Origin: Melghirimyces profundicolus
GTDB taxonomy: Bacteria > Bacillota > Bacilli > Thermoactinomycetales > DSM-45169
Reading direction: 5' to 3'
Assembly: GCF_003054245.1 (NCBI RefSeq)
Contig: NZ_QBKR01000013.1
Coordinates: 44,030 to 108,029 of the forward strand
DNA: 64,000 nt
In this document: positions 1-8,898 of the stretch, one piece after another
Position numbering within the stretch: the stretch's first letter is position 1
Layout of the letters: each line of letters begins with the position of its first letter
Program-made: the position numbers and the translations under genes
Notes under the pieces: model-generated
The model's database searches: none
What the model was told of the DNA's origin: nothing
Seen by the model: the letters and a program-made list of their open reading frames with translations, nothing else

Positions 1-751
1 CCCGCTCGGTCAGGAATTGGTGGAGACGCTCCGTCTCCTTGCGGGTGGCACAGTAAAAGATGCCCGGCCGGCCGGGGTTTTCTTTCAGGTAACCGGCGGC
101 GAATCCCCGGGTGTCTTCGCCGTGAAGGACGGAGAAGGAGAGATTCTTCCGCTCCAGTCCCATGGTGAAGATATGTTCCGGTTCAAAGGAGAGAAGACGG
201 GCGATGTCTTCCCTCACCTCCCGGGTGGCCGTGGCCGTGAAGGCGGCAATGACGGGCCGCTGGGGCAGCTCTCCGATCCACCGGGCAAGTGACCGGTAAC
301 TGGTCCGGAAGTCATGTCCCCATTGGGAGATGCAGTGGGCTTCGTCAATCGTGACGAGAGAAAGGGGAATCCCCCGGAGTATGGATTGAAAGCGGGGGGA
401 TTCCAGCCGCTCGGGAGCGACGTAGAGGAGTTTGTACGCTCTCCGTGCGGCGTCTCTCAGCACCTGTTCCATTTCCTCGGAAGAGAGGGTGCTGTTGATG
501 TAGGCGGCGGGAATCCCCAGTTGATTCAAATGATCCACCTGATCCTTCATCAAAGAGATCAGGGGGGAGACCACCAGGGTCAATCCCTCCATCATCAGGG
601 CGGGGATCTGGTAGCAGATCGACTTCCCTCCCCCCGTCGGCATCACCGCAAAGGTGTTGTGTCCGGCGAGGATCTTCCGGATAATGGTTTCCTGCCCCGG
701 GCGGAAGGAAGAATACCCGTAATACCGCTCCAATAATTGCAGGGGTTCCAA
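1..751 (-). CDS. recQ: ATP-dependent DNA helicase RecQ, N-terminal part (runs off the window)
   Basis: The minus strand encodes about 250 residues of a superfamily 2 helicase: FRPGQE (Q motif), MPTGGGKS (Walker A), SPLISLMKDQ, the DEAH-type box as IDEAHCISQWGHDFR, and FTATAT (motif III). This order and the aromatic loop after DEAH are diagnostic of RecQ, a 3'-5' DNA-unwinding enzyme of recombination and repair. The second RecA-like lobe, RQC and HRDC regions lie beyond position 1. No ATG is in frame near the beginning. I chose the TTG at 751-749, which follows GGAGATGGAGG. The gene is therefore partial at its 3' end. Confidence 0.9.
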   Translation of the reverse strand, partial: MEPLQLLERYYGYSSFRPGQETIIRKILAGHNTFAVMPTGGGKSICYQIPALMMEGLTLVVSPLISLMKDQVDHLNQLGIPAAYINSTLSSEEMEQVLRDAARRAYKLLYVAPERLESPRFQSILRGIPLSLVTIDEAHCISQWGHDFRTSYRSLARWIGELPQRPVIAAFTATATREVREDIARLLSFEPEHIFTMGLERKNLSFSVLHGEDTRGFAAGYLKENPGRPGIFYCATRKETERLHQFLTER

Positions 752-1157
752 CCCTCCATCTCCTTCCTTATCTGTGATTCCGGTCGGTTCATGATGACAT
801 GAAACCATTATATCGAAGCGTGGGAACCCTTGGAAGATGATTCCCGGACCAAAGTCCTGGGACGGGTCCCGAAAGGCCTGCAGGACTTTTTTTGTATGCC
901 ATTTTCGGTCTTGCTGCCGACGAAAATCCGGCCGCCCCCCGGTAAGATGAAAGAGAAAACGGGAACGGGGGGATCCATGACGGATGATCGTGGCCATTCT
1001 CTTGTTCTTGCTGACGCCGCTTCCCCTTTTTCAGACAGAAGCGTTGTGATTGATTGTCAGGCTCAGTAGAAGCGCCGCTCACTTTTTCACAACGCTTCCA
1101 GGGGGGTGTTGCCTTCCTTTATTCTGCAGGGAAAACCGAACACGGGGTGGAGTGGAT
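752..1157. other. Intergenic region with an orphan terminator-like hairpin and a short inverted repeat
   Basis: I see no convincing gene here. At 851-894 the + strand has AAAGTCCTG and CAGGACTTTTTTT arms around a smaller GGGAC/GTCCC hairpin, so it resembles an intrinsic terminator, yet no + strand gene precedes it. At 1038-1049 and 1087-1098 there is a perfect 12-bp inverted repeat (GAAGCGTTGTGA and its complement). The right arm overlaps a 28-nt motif (1074-1101) that recurs near 38.07 kb. Confidence 0.5.
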
Positions 1158-1367
1158 ATGATGACGGAATTCCAACTGGATGGGATGCTCGCGGAACAAA
1201 AAGTGCGTCAGGACTGGATCAACCGCCACGGATGGAAGTTCTTCGACGAAGCTCTGTCAAAGGGAAGGAAAAGGAAACGGGAAAATGGAATGTCCCGGTC
1301 AACAGCGGATCGCCGGGGCGGGTTTCCAGGTGACGGTTTTTGGGATTTGAATTCCATCCATACATGA
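1158..1367 (+). CDS. Small basic hypothetical protein upstream of the Rieske gene
   Basis: This is a 69-residue ORF beginning with two ATGs (1158 and 1161) behind a weak GTGGAG. The first 45 residues are plausible protein, with an amphipathic helical stretch followed by a very basic run (KGRKRKREN). The tail is low complexity. It ends 14 bp before the Rieske gene, so it could be co-transcribed. I do not recognise a family. The weak ribosome binding site and unconvincing C-terminus leave real doubt that it is translated. Confidence 0.38.
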   Translation: MMTEFQLDGMLAEQKVRQDWINRHGWKFFDEALSKGRKRKRENGMSRSTADRRGGFPGDGFWDLNSIHT

Positions 1368-1381
1368 AAGGAGTGGATCCG

Positions 1382-3127
1382 ATGGAGAGTTGGGTACACG
1401 CGGGATCATGGGAGGAGATTCGCAGAACCCCCAAAACGGTGAAAGGAGGGGAATCGGGGATTGCGGTCTTTTACCATGACGGGGAGGTGTTTGCCGTCGA
1501 CAACCGTTGCCCCCACATGGGCTTTCCCCTTCACACCGGCAGTCTCTGTGACGGCATTCTCACCTGCCATTGGCACCATGCCCGCTTTGACGTGAAGACG
1601 GGTGGGACCCTGGACCCGTGGGCGGATGATGTCTCCACCTACCGGACCGAAGTGAAGGACGGGGAAGTCTGGGTAGAGCCGTTCTCCCGGCAAAAGCGAA
1701 ACGTGGAACAGTACCGCAGGCGCCTTCGGGAAGGTTTGGAACAGAACATCGGCCTGGTGATCGCCAAGGCGGTGGTCGGTCTGGTGGAGGCCGGGGAGCC
1801 GATCGAAGCGATCGCCCGGATCGGGGTGGAGTTCGGGACCCGGCACCGGAGAGGGGGATGGCGTTCCGGTTTGACCATCCTGACGGCCATGGTGAACATT
1901 GCTCCCAAGTTGGACCGCCGCGGCCGGATCCTGGCCCTTTACCAGGGCCTGGTCCACGTCGCCCGGGAGAGTGCCGGAATGGGAACCCGTTTCCTGTTGG
2001 AACCGCTGCCGGGGGAAGTGGATCCGGACCGGTTGGCCCGTTGGTATCGCCGTTCGGTGGAGGTAAGAGATGTCCGGGGGGCGGAGCGGGTTTTGTTGAC
2101 CGCCATCCGTGCCGGCGTACCGGAAGAGAGGCTGGCCGACATGATGACGGCGGCGGTGACGGACCACTTTTACATGGACACAGGTCATGCCCTGGATTTT
2201 CAAAACAAAGCATTTGAAATCCTGAAACACATCGGGCCGGAACATCGGGAGGAGGTGCTGACCTCCCTTTTGCCGCAGTTGTCAGAGGCGGAACGCAGCG
2301 AAGAACTTCACAGATGGCAATCCCCGGTGGATTTGGTCACCCCGCTTCGGGATGCCTTCGCCCGTCTGGAAGAGTTGGAATTCGGGGACGCCGTCGGATC
2401 CGTGGATGAACGGGCGCTGGTGGAGCGGATCCGGGGAGACGATCCCCTGAAGACCGTATCCAAGATGACAGAGGCCTTGGAAAAGGGCTTGTCTCCGGTG
2501 CGATTGGCACAACTGGTGGTCCTGGCCGCCGCCGAACGGATCGAGCGCTTCCATGTCCAGAACGATTTCGGGGATTGGATCACGGTGCTTCACACCTTTA
2601 CCCATGCCCATGCGGTTCATGAGACCCTTCGCCGTTCACTCACCAAAGAAGGGGTGCGGGCCGTTTTCCACGGAGCGATGAGCGTCTACCTCGACCGGTT
2701 CCTCAACATCCCGGCGGCCAAGCCTCCGAATCCGGATGGATCTCCCGGTTCTGACCCGGGGGATCCGGCGGACCTTCTCCAGCTTATGGAGAAACAACAA
2801 CAAGTGGTGGAGGCGGCGGTATGGACATCCGCCTACCTGGACCGCGGCGGCGAAAAAGGGCGATTGTTCAACACGCTGGGTCATGCGCTTTTGCGGGAAG
2901 ATGCGGAGTTCCATTCCTTTCAGATGGTGGAGGCGGGGATGGCGGAACACGACCGGTGGGAAGAAGAGGATTCTTCCTTGGCGCAAGAAGCCACAAGGAC
3001 GATGATTCTGGCCATGACCCGATACCTTGCGGCCCACGCCCCGACCGCCCGGGAACTTCCCCATACCGCCCGGATCGCCTGGCGCCTCCATCGCGGAGAA
3101 AAACTTTTTGAGGAGCCGGGAGAGTAG
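1382..3127 (+). CDS. Rieske [2Fe-2S] domain protein with a long helical C-terminal domain
   Basis: The 581-residue product has an N-terminal Rieske domain (about residues 1-110). The cluster ligands are visible as C43-x-H45 (CPHMG) and C62-x2-H65 (CHWHH), the pattern of Rieske ferredoxins and oxygenase components. The remaining roughly 460 residues are predicted mainly helical and His-rich (for example HTFTHAHAVHE and DAEFHSFQMVEAGMAEHD), with no signal peptide or membrane span. Length and helicity recall questin-oxidase-like proteins, but that is only an impression. ATG 1382 follows AAAGGAG at ideal spacing. A cytoplasmic redox or oxygenase-like role is inferred; the substrate is unknown. 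Confidence 0.8.
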   Translation: MESWVHAGSWEEIRRTPKTVKGGESGIAVFYHDGEVFAVDNRCPHMGFPLHTGSLCDGILTCHWHHARFDVKTGGTLDPWADDVSTYRTEVKDGEVWVEPFSRQKRNVEQYRRRLREGLEQNIGLVIAKAVVGLVEAGEPIEAIARIGVEFGTRHRRGGWRSGLTILTAMVNIAPKLDRRGRILALYQGLVHVARESAGMGTRFLLEPLPGEVDPDRLARWYRRSVEVRDVRGAERVLLTAIRAGVPEERLADMMTAAVTDHFYMDTGHALDFQNKAFEILKHIGPEHREEVLTSLLPQLSEAERSEELHRWQSPVDLVTPLRDAFARLEELEFGDAVGSVDERALVERIRGDDPLKTVSKMTEALEKGLSPVRLAQLVVLAAAERIERFHVQNDFGDWITVLHTFTHAHAVHETLRRSLTKEGVRAVFHGAMSVYLDRFLNIPAAKPPNPDGSPGSDPGDPADLLQLMEKQQQVVEAAVWTSAYLDRGGEKGRLFNTLGHALLREDAEFHSFQMVEAGMAEHDRWEEEDSSLAQEATRTMILAMTRYLAAHAPTARELPHTARIAWRLHRGEKLFEEPGE

Positions 3128-3610
3128 ACGTTCCATCCAAGTGGAACTTTTCGTGGGTTCCTTCCGGATTTACACCGATGTTCCCGGTTTTCGCTCCGGT
3201 CTCCGGAAAAAGAGCACGGTATGGGTGGAAAACGGTTCGGACGGGTACTCCTGACTTCCGAATCGGTCCGCTCCCTGATCATTCTTTCTTTCCCTATGCC
3301 CTGAACTTCCGGAGGGGAGTGGGGGTGGATATCAGGATCACGTTGGATGACGTCCGAAATGATTCCCACCGGGTGGCGGGTCCGGATGGCCAGTGGAAGG
3401 GCCCCTGGAGGGACAGTTACAAAGATCGGCGGGATTCTCTTTCACTTCGTGGTGGAGAAAGGGTCATGTACGAAAGATACCGTCTCTCAGCAGCCGGTAT
3501 TTTGCACCTCTCTTTTTGACGATGTGAAAGGGAAAAAATATTCGGTTGTCGAATGATGATCGAAGGCGGATGTTGGAATCATCCGACTTTTTCTCCAGGG
3601 AGTTGAGACC
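3128..3610. other. Intergenic region before the M6 protease gene; possible promoter only
   Basis: No credible gene is visible. A possible SigA-type promoter lies at 3516-3544 (TTGACG, 17-bp spacer, TATTCG) about 65 bp before the protease start. The -10 is poor, so this is tentative. Short ORFs in both strands here lack ribosome binding sites and recognisable sequence. Confidence 0.35.
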
Positions 3611-5299
3611 ATGAAGAGGCACTGGATTTCTTCCCTGGCCGTTTTCTCTCTGCTGTTGGGAACGGTCATCACGGGAGGGTGGAGCGCCCCCGGTGCGGGA
3701 TCCGCGGAAGCCGGCAAGGCCCCGTCCTATGAGGGGGTCAGCTTACCGGACGAAGTGGTGCAGGAGGCCAGGAAGAAGGGGATGAACCCGGCGACACACC
3801 AGCCGGCCCACCTGATCAACGGCCCCCATGCGGAAAACCCCAACCACACAGTGGACCCCCAACCGATCGATCCGGATCAGAAAGTGCTCGCCATCTATAT
3901 GGATTTTCCGGATGCGGACGAGCCGCCCACTGAAGTGGCCTATGACCACGTGCCGGTGGACCAGCTGAACGACCTCCTGTTCGGGGATACATACAACCCC
4001 TACGAGATGGAACAATTCAAAAAATACGCCGAGTACAACGGACAGGCTGCCCCGACGGACCGCACGATGAAAAACTTCTACCAAGAAATGTCCTACGGAA
4101 AAGTGAACGTTTCCGGGGAAGTCGTCAAGGTGAAGATGCCGCATCCCTATTCCTATTACAAAATCGGCCAACCGTACGGGACGGTCCAGAACGACTACGG
4201 TGATTACACCATGGCCCTGTTGCTGGAAGACGCCGTGGCCGCCGCCGACCCGGTGGTGGACTTCTCCCGATATGCCGTGGACGGGGAAGTGCCCAACGTC
4301 TTCTTCATTCACGAAGGGACGGGAGCGGAATGGAACCTGGATCCCCGCGTGATCTGGTCCCATAAGTGGGAGTACAACGAAGCCGCCTACTACAACGAGT
4401 GGGCCAGAACCGGTGAGGAACCGACCTTTGATCCCGACAACAAGCTGGAAGTGGACGGGGTGAAAGTGAACACCTACTCCGTTGAACCGGAAGTCGGCGG
4501 CGACATTACCGGTTATCTGGGGGAAGTGGAAGGGCCGTTCCCGCCCCAAGTCGGCGTTTACGCCCATGAGTTCGGCCATGTGCTGGGGTTGCCCGACCTC
4601 TATGATTACGGCTACGACTCCGAAGGGGTGGGGGCCTATTCCCTGATGTCCGGCGGTTCCTGGACCCGTTATCCCAACGCCACCCCTTACTCCGGCAACT
4701 CACCGGTCCACCCCGACGCATGGTCCAAGATTTTCATCGGGATGGAGAAAGCGCAAACCCTGACCGAGGGGTCCAAAACCTTCACCCTGCAACCCTCCGC
4801 CACGGATCCAGGCGTGGTGAAACTGGTGGTCCCGGACTCCGAAGGAAGCGAATACTTTCTGATCGAAAACCGGCAACCGGTGGACGGATCCTTTGACAAA
4901 GGGCTGACCCGATACGGGGACGTAAAGGGCCTCGCCATCTACCACGTGGATGAGAATGTGTTGAAGCGCAATTTCTGGCGGCCCAACGAAGCCCAGAACT
5001 GGTTCCAGTCCCGGAAACAGGGCGTCAAACCGGATCCGCGAACCGGGGAAACCCATTACGCTGTTTCCGTCCTGCAGGCGGACAACCGCTGGGATCTGGA
5101 GAAGAACCACAACCGGGCCGATGAAGGTGACCTGTACCAGCCGGGCGACGTCTTCTCCCCCACCTCCACTCCGAACTCCGGTTCCTACTACTTTGACAAT
5201 GGCAATGGGCAATCCCCCAACTACACCGGCATCTTCGTGAAGGACATCGTGCAGAACGAAGACGGCTCCGTTACCTTCACCGCCGGATTTGAGAAGTGA
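3611..5299 (+). CDS. Secreted M6 family metalloprotease (immune inhibitor A-like)
   Basis: The 562-residue precursor starts with a signal peptide (basic MKRH, hydrophobic core, AEA-type cleavage region near residue 34). A propeptide-like segment follows, then the M6 peptidase domain. The zinc site is HEFGHVLGLPD, with H319, E320 and H323 and the downstream D329 of the metzincin-like HExxHxxGxxD signature. It is shorter than Bacillus InhA (about 800 residues) and appears to lack the C-terminal extension. It is expected to act outside the cell on protein substrates, and the Opp and OPT transporters in the window could import the resulting peptides. The region 5' of ATG 3611 has a GGGAGTTGAG-type binding site. 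A terminator follows. Confidence 0.9.
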   Translation: MKRHWISSLAVFSLLLGTVITGGWSAPGAGSAEAGKAPSYEGVSLPDEVVQEARKKGMNPATHQPAHLINGPHAENPNHTVDPQPIDPDQKVLAIYMDFPDADEPPTEVAYDHVPVDQLNDLLFGDTYNPYEMEQFKKYAEYNGQAAPTDRTMKNFYQEMSYGKVNVSGEVVKVKMPHPYSYYKIGQPYGTVQNDYGDYTMALLLEDAVAAADPVVDFSRYAVDGEVPNVFFIHEGTGAEWNLDPRVIWSHKWEYNEAAYYNEWARTGEEPTFDPDNKLEVDGVKVNTYSVEPEVGGDITGYLGEVEGPFPPQVGVYAHEFGHVLGLPDLYDYGYDSEGVGAYSLMSGGSWTRYPNATPYSGNSPVHPDAWSKIFIGMEKAQTLTEGSKTFTLQPSATDPGVVKLVVPDSEGSEYFLIENRQPVDGSFDKGLTRYGDVKGLAIYHVDENVLKRNFWRPNEAQNWFQSRKQGVKPDPRTGETHYAVSVLQADNRWDLEKNHNRADEGDLYQPGDVFSPTSTPNSGSYYFDNGNGQSPNYTGIFVKDIVQNEDGSVTFTAGFEK

Positions 5300-5321
5300 A
5301 ACAACGTTTTTTCCCAAGCAG

Positions 5322-5352
5322 AAATCCTCCCGGATCAAGGGAGGGTTTCTTT
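5322..5352 (+). terminator. Intrinsic terminator after the M6 protease
   Basis: The arms AAATCCTCCC and GGGAGGGTTT flank a 7-nt loop and are followed by a T-rich tract. Confidence 0.8.
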
Positions 5353-5516
5353 ATATTTGATTGAAAGGAATCAGTACATTAACACAACGCATTTAGGTGT
5401 TTTTCATCCTTCCACCCTGAAACGGGCGGAAAAAACTGCGTGAGAGCGTGTAAGATTCATCCTCCTTCCGGCATCGATGTGTCGAAACCTTCGCAATGAC
5501 CGACGAGGTGATGCAT

Positions 5517-7208
5517 GTGAACATCCGGGAATGGACAGAGAAAAAAGGTTCATCGACCGACACCTCCCCCGACCTGGTCCAACAGGCACGGGCGGGGGAC
5601 CGGGATGCCTACGGGGAGCTGGTTCGGCTCCATCGCGCCCGGGCTTATCGATGGGCCCAAAGAATGGCGGGGGACGCCCACCTGGCGGAAGACATCGTAC
5701 AGGACGCGCTGGTGCGGGCCTTCCTCAAACTGGGGACGTTGTTGGATGAATCCCGTTTTCTCCCCTGGTTGCGCCGGATTGTGAGCAACGAGGTTCGGAT
5801 GAAGATGCGGCGGGGCGGTCCCCGGGGGCGGGAGCGGCCTGCCACGGGATGGAGGGATCCAACCGGTTCCGAAGGGGTGAATCCCTCCAACATGGAGGAG
5901 ATTCTGGACTGGCTCCGTTTTCGGAAGGACGGGACCCTGATGGAAACGGAGCCGGAAGCGGCCGCCCTGCGACGGGAGACGTTGGAGACGATCCGGGTGG
6001 TTCTCCGTTGCCTCTCCCACCGGGAACGGGAGCTGTTCGAGGCCCATTTTTTCCGGCAACTGGCCCCGGGGGAGATCGCCGATCTTTTGTCCATGAGCCG
6101 GGGGAACGTCTACACCTCCCTTCACCGTGTCAAGGAAAAGGTTCGTCGCGAGGGTTTCCGGCTGACGCTTCAGCCGTATCTTCATAATCGGAAGGAGAAG
6201 GGGCACATGAGCCAAAAACAGCTGCGGAAACCCGTCCTCAACGGGAGATGGAATTCCGGTATCGCCTCGTTGGAGGAAGCGTTGCGTTATACCCATGGTA
6301 CGGCATACGATTACACGGAGTTGATGGGATACACCGGTCAGGCTTTCCGGATCCAGGTCCATCCGGGGGATGTGGATGTGGCGGGACCGACGGCTTATCC
6401 GTGGAAAAACGTGTGGGGGCGGGGGCTGTCCAATATCGGGGTGCGGATGGGTTACTGCGGGGCGGAGGTTCCCACTTATGAACCCCCGACCGCGGAAGAG
6501 GTGATGGAAGCCATCCGCCGGATTCACGGGAGCATCGACCGGGGGGTGCCGGTGATTGCCTGGGATCTGTTCATTCCCGAGTTTGGCCTGATTTACGGTT
6601 ACGATGACGGGAAACGGGAGCTGGATGCGTTGGATTATGAGGACAACCGCAGGCTCCCCTATGACCGGCTGGGCAGGGGACGGTTGAAGGAGTTGGCCCT
6701 GTTTACGCTGGAGAAGCGGGAAGCGGTCACACCCCGAGCTTCCCTGGCGGGAGCCCTGCACATGGCTTTGGACCACGGGAAGGGGAAGGAAACGCCGATC
6801 CCGGGGTATGTTCAGGGGCCACAAGCGTATGAGGTATGGGCGGAAGCCTTCCGCTCCGGGGAGGTGAACCCCTTCGGCAACGCCTACAACGCGGCTGTTT
6901 ACTCCGACGCCCGCCAGTCCGCGGCGCAGTTTCTGCTCCGGTGGTGCGCATCGTATCCGGAACCCGGAACCACATCGGATGAGCAGGTGTTGCTGGCCCG
7001 GGCCGCCGTCTGCTATGCCCGGGTAAATGAAGCTCTCGTCCGTGTGAGGAGCCTCTTTCCCTTCCCGTCCGGAGGAGATCCCAAAAATCCGGAGGATGTC
7101 CGGGAAGCAATCCGGTGTCTTGACGAAGCCCGGGAGGCGGAGAAGGAAGGACTGGAGGTGCTGGGAGAACTGGCGGGGAAGATGGCGGCTGAGGGGGTGG
7201 CGGAATAA
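5517..7208 (+). CDS. ECF-type sigma-70 factor fused to a BtrH/C39-like C-terminal domain
   Basis: The N-terminal 200 residues form an ECF sigma factor. Region 2 includes DLVQQARAGDRDAYGELV and AEDIVQDALVRAF, and region 4 includes LSHRERELFEAHFF and an HTH ending SMSRGNVYTSLHRVKEKV. Residues from about 231 resemble the BtrH N-terminal / peptidase C39-like fold (Gly-Tyr-Thr-Gly followed by a Trp-rich segment, then GVPVIAWDLF). Codon 231 is an ATG (6207) preceded by AAGGAG at 6192, so a separate 333-residue C-terminal protein may also be made. I chose GTG 5517, 6 nt after GAGGTGATG; ATG 5496 and 5511 are alternatives. No anti-sigma gene is adjacent. Confidence 0.82.
   Translation: MNIREWTEKKGSSTDTSPDLVQQARAGDRDAYGELVRLHRARAYRWAQRMAGDAHLAEDIVQDALVRAFLKLGTLLDESRFLPWLRRIVSNEVRMKMRRGGPRGRERPATGWRDPTGSEGVNPSNMEEILDWLRFRKDGTLMETEPEAAALRRETLETIRVVLRCLSHRERELFEAHFFRQLAPGEIADLLSMSRGNVYTSLHRVKEKVRREGFRLTLQPYLHNRKEKGHMSQKQLRKPVLNGRWNSGIASLEEALRYTHGTAYDYTELMGYTGQAFRIQVHPGDVDVAGPTAYPWKNVWGRGLSNIGVRMGYCGAEVPTYEPPTAEEVMEAIRRIHGSIDRGVPVIAWDLFIPEFGLIYGYDDGKRELDALDYEDNRRLPYDRLGRGRLKELALFTLEKREAVTPRASLAGALHMALDHGKGKETPIPGYVQGPQAYEVWAEAFRSGEVNPFGNAYNAAVYSDARQSAAQFLLRWCASYPEPGTTSDEQVLLARAAVCYARVNEALVRVRSLFPFPSGGDPKNPEDVREAIRCLDEAREAEKEGLEVLGELAGKMAAEGVAE
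6192..6209 (+). promoter_or_regulatory. Internal ribosome binding site and ATG within the sigma-fusion gene
   Basis: AAGGAG at 6192-6197 stands 9 nt before an in-frame ATG at 6207, exactly at the junction of the sigma region and the C-terminal domain. Such a strong internal site is unusual and suggests either a second product or an ancestral two-gene arrangement. Confidence 0.55.
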
Positions 7209-7372
7209 GGATGATGTTACCCTCATTTCAGTACCGGAAGGGATCTTCCGTCTTCAGACGTTGGACTGAATCAAACACCGGACCATGGGCTGAAACAAAT
7301 TCCCGTCCTTTTCTGGAAGTGCGAAACCTCCCCCGTCTTCTACAATGAAGATAAAGAAGGAGGGGAGCGCTG

Positions 7373-7843
7373 ATGCGCCTGTTTGAACAACATCTGGTGG
7401 TATCGGACCTGGAAAAATCCGCGGCTTTTTATGAGGGTATTCTCCGTTTCACCCTGGGCTTTGACGCAGGGAATATCCGGTTTTACTGGATCGATCCATC
7501 CCGACGATCCATGCTGGGACTGTGGCAAAGAGGGAAAGCCGACAGCCCCTTCGGACCGGATCCCGGCGAGATCATCCGCCAGCATCTCGCCTTTGAAGTT
7601 CCTGCGGAACAGTTCGAAGAGAGGGTGAAGGAGCTGAAGAACGGCGGAATTGAGGTGGTCGACTTCTTTGGAACCCCCACGGAGGAAGGGTCGGTGCATC
7701 CGTGGGTGCCGGCTGTTTCCGCCTATTTTTCCGACCCGGACGGGCATGTCCTGGAACTGTTGTCCATACTCCCCGGTCCATCCCGACCGGATTGGGAGCC
7801 AATGAGTGGGTCTGAATGGCGCAGGCGGACCGCGGGAGAGTGA
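7373..7843 (+). CDS. VOC (glyoxalase/dioxygenase) superfamily protein
   Basis: This 156-residue protein opens with a classic VOC strand-helix: LFEQHLVVSDLEKSAAFYEGIL. It ends with the second half-motif AYFSDPDGHVLELL, where the Glu is the usual metal ligand. The first module supplies H7 and the second supplies E. VOC proteins bind a divalent metal and act as lyases, isomerases, dioxygenases or thiol transferases, so the substrate cannot be called. ATG 7373 has a strong AAGGAGGGG site 10 nt upstream. It is probably a single-gene unit or co-transcribed with sfsA 81 bp downstream. Confidence 0.85.
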   Translation: MRLFEQHLVVSDLEKSAAFYEGILRFTLGFDAGNIRFYWIDPSRRSMLGLWQRGKADSPFGPDPGEIIRQHLAFEVPAEQFEERVKELKNGGIEVVDFFGTPTEEGSVHPWVPAVSAYFSDPDGHVLELLSILPGPSRPDWEPMSGSEWRRRTAGE

Positions 7844-7924
7844 TCCACCCTTCGGAGAGCGGTTTGCCGAACAGATGAAAATGCCGGATAATCGGGTTGT
7901 TGGAACCCATACAGAGGTGAGTCG

Positions 7925-8611
7925 ATGACTGTATCCATGAGGGGAACCCCCGTATCCGGCATTTTTTTGGAACGTCCCAACCGGTTTCAGGCCGTGGTGG
8001 AGTTGGAAGGGGAGAGGGAAATCGTTCATGTCCCCAACACGGGCCGCATGGACGAGATGCTTTTTCCCGGAACCCCGGTCCTGTTGGAGAAATCGGAGAA
8101 TCCGAAGCGCAAACATCCCTACAGTCTGAAGTTCGTCAATAAGAACGGCCATTGGATCTGCATCCATTCCGCCCTGGCCAACCGGGTGTTTGAAGATGCG
8201 GTCCGTTCCGGTGAAATCGACTGGGCGGAAGGAGAACTGAAGCGGGAAGTCACCTTCGGCGGCAGCCGGGTGGACTTCCGGGTGGAGGGCAAGCCGCCCA
8301 CCCTGGTGGAAGTGAAGTGCGTCACCTATGAAGAGGACGGGGTTGCCATGTTTCCCGACGCCCCCACGGTCCGCGGACAAAAACACGTGGACGAACTGAT
8401 CCGTGCCGTGGAGGAGGGATACCGGGCCGCCATCGTTTTCGTCGCTTTCATGGATTTTGTCCACCGGTTCACCCCCCATGACAAAATCGATCCGGTCCTG
8501 GGAGAGAAGCTCCGGTTTGCCCGGGATCGGGGTGTGCTCCTGAAAGCCTATGCCTGCCGTCTCGGGTGGGAGGAGATCCGGTTGGACAGGGAGTTGCCGA
8601 TCCATCTGTAA
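7925..8611 (+). CDS. sfsA: SfsA family nuclease / sugar fermentation stimulation protein homologue
   Basis: The 228-residue product matches SfsA along its whole length: RPNRFQAVVE near the start, HVPNTGRMDEML, the nuclease-like core VDFRVEG followed by LVEVKCVT, and RGQKHVDEL. SfsA has an N-terminal OB-like region and a restriction-endonuclease-like core (D...ExK), and has been linked to nucleic-acid cleavage and to maltose gene regulation in E. coli. Its role in Firmicutes is unclear. The start ATG 7925 follows GAGGTGAG; ATG 7937 is possible. An efficient terminator lies directly behind the stop codon. Confidence 0.92.
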   Translation: MTVSMRGTPVSGIFLERPNRFQAVVELEGEREIVHVPNTGRMDEMLFPGTPVLLEKSENPKRKHPYSLKFVNKNGHWICIHSALANRVFEDAVRSGEIDWAEGELKREVTFGGSRVDFRVEGKPPTLVEVKCVTYEEDGVAMFPDAPTVRGQKHVDELIRAVEEGYRAAIVFVAFMDFVHRFTPHDKIDPVLGEKLRFARDRGVLLKAYACRLGWEEIRLDRELPIHL

Positions 8612-8645
8612 AAAGGCCTTCACGCTTGGGGTGTGAAGGCCTTTT
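8611..8645 (+). terminator. Intrinsic terminator after sfsA
   Basis: A 13-bp perfect stem (AAAAGGCCTTCAC and complement) overlaps the sfsA stop codon and ends in TTTT. Confidence 0.88.
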
Positions 8646-8828
8646 GGCGGCTTCGGAAACGAAATAGGAAGAATCCTCGAGGTACTACCCCCGATTCCCG
8701 CAAAAAACAGTGCGAGGCCTGTCAGGGAGCCGATGACATCGTTCAGGAGGCTTCCCCCGCAAAAAATAAGTCCTCCCCTTGCGCAGGGTCAACCCCTTTT
8801 TCCGTTCCGGGAGGGTGTCGTTCCTTTG

Positions 8829-8857
8829 TTGCGAAAAGCCTGGATAAAAGATAAAAT
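8829..8857 (+). promoter_or_regulatory. Predicted SigA-type promoter of the ABC-F leader transcript
   Basis: TTGCGA at 8829-8834, a 17-bp spacer and TAAAAT at 8852-8857 give a good vegetative promoter. Transcription would start near 8864, just before the leader peptide's ribosome binding site. Confidence 0.55.
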
Positions 8858-8898
8858 AAAATCACCTGAATGAATGAATAAAAGGAGGTGAAGGGACC

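Noticed and set aside
789..1082. Long reading frames on both strands upstream of the Rieske gene
   Set aside because: No ribosome binding site, low-complexity composition and no recognisable motif; they overlap each other and the 28-nt repeat.
8633..8854. Reading frame between sfsA terminator and the ABC-F promoter
   Set aside because: Starts inside the terminator and lacks a ribosome binding site; composition is not protein-like.
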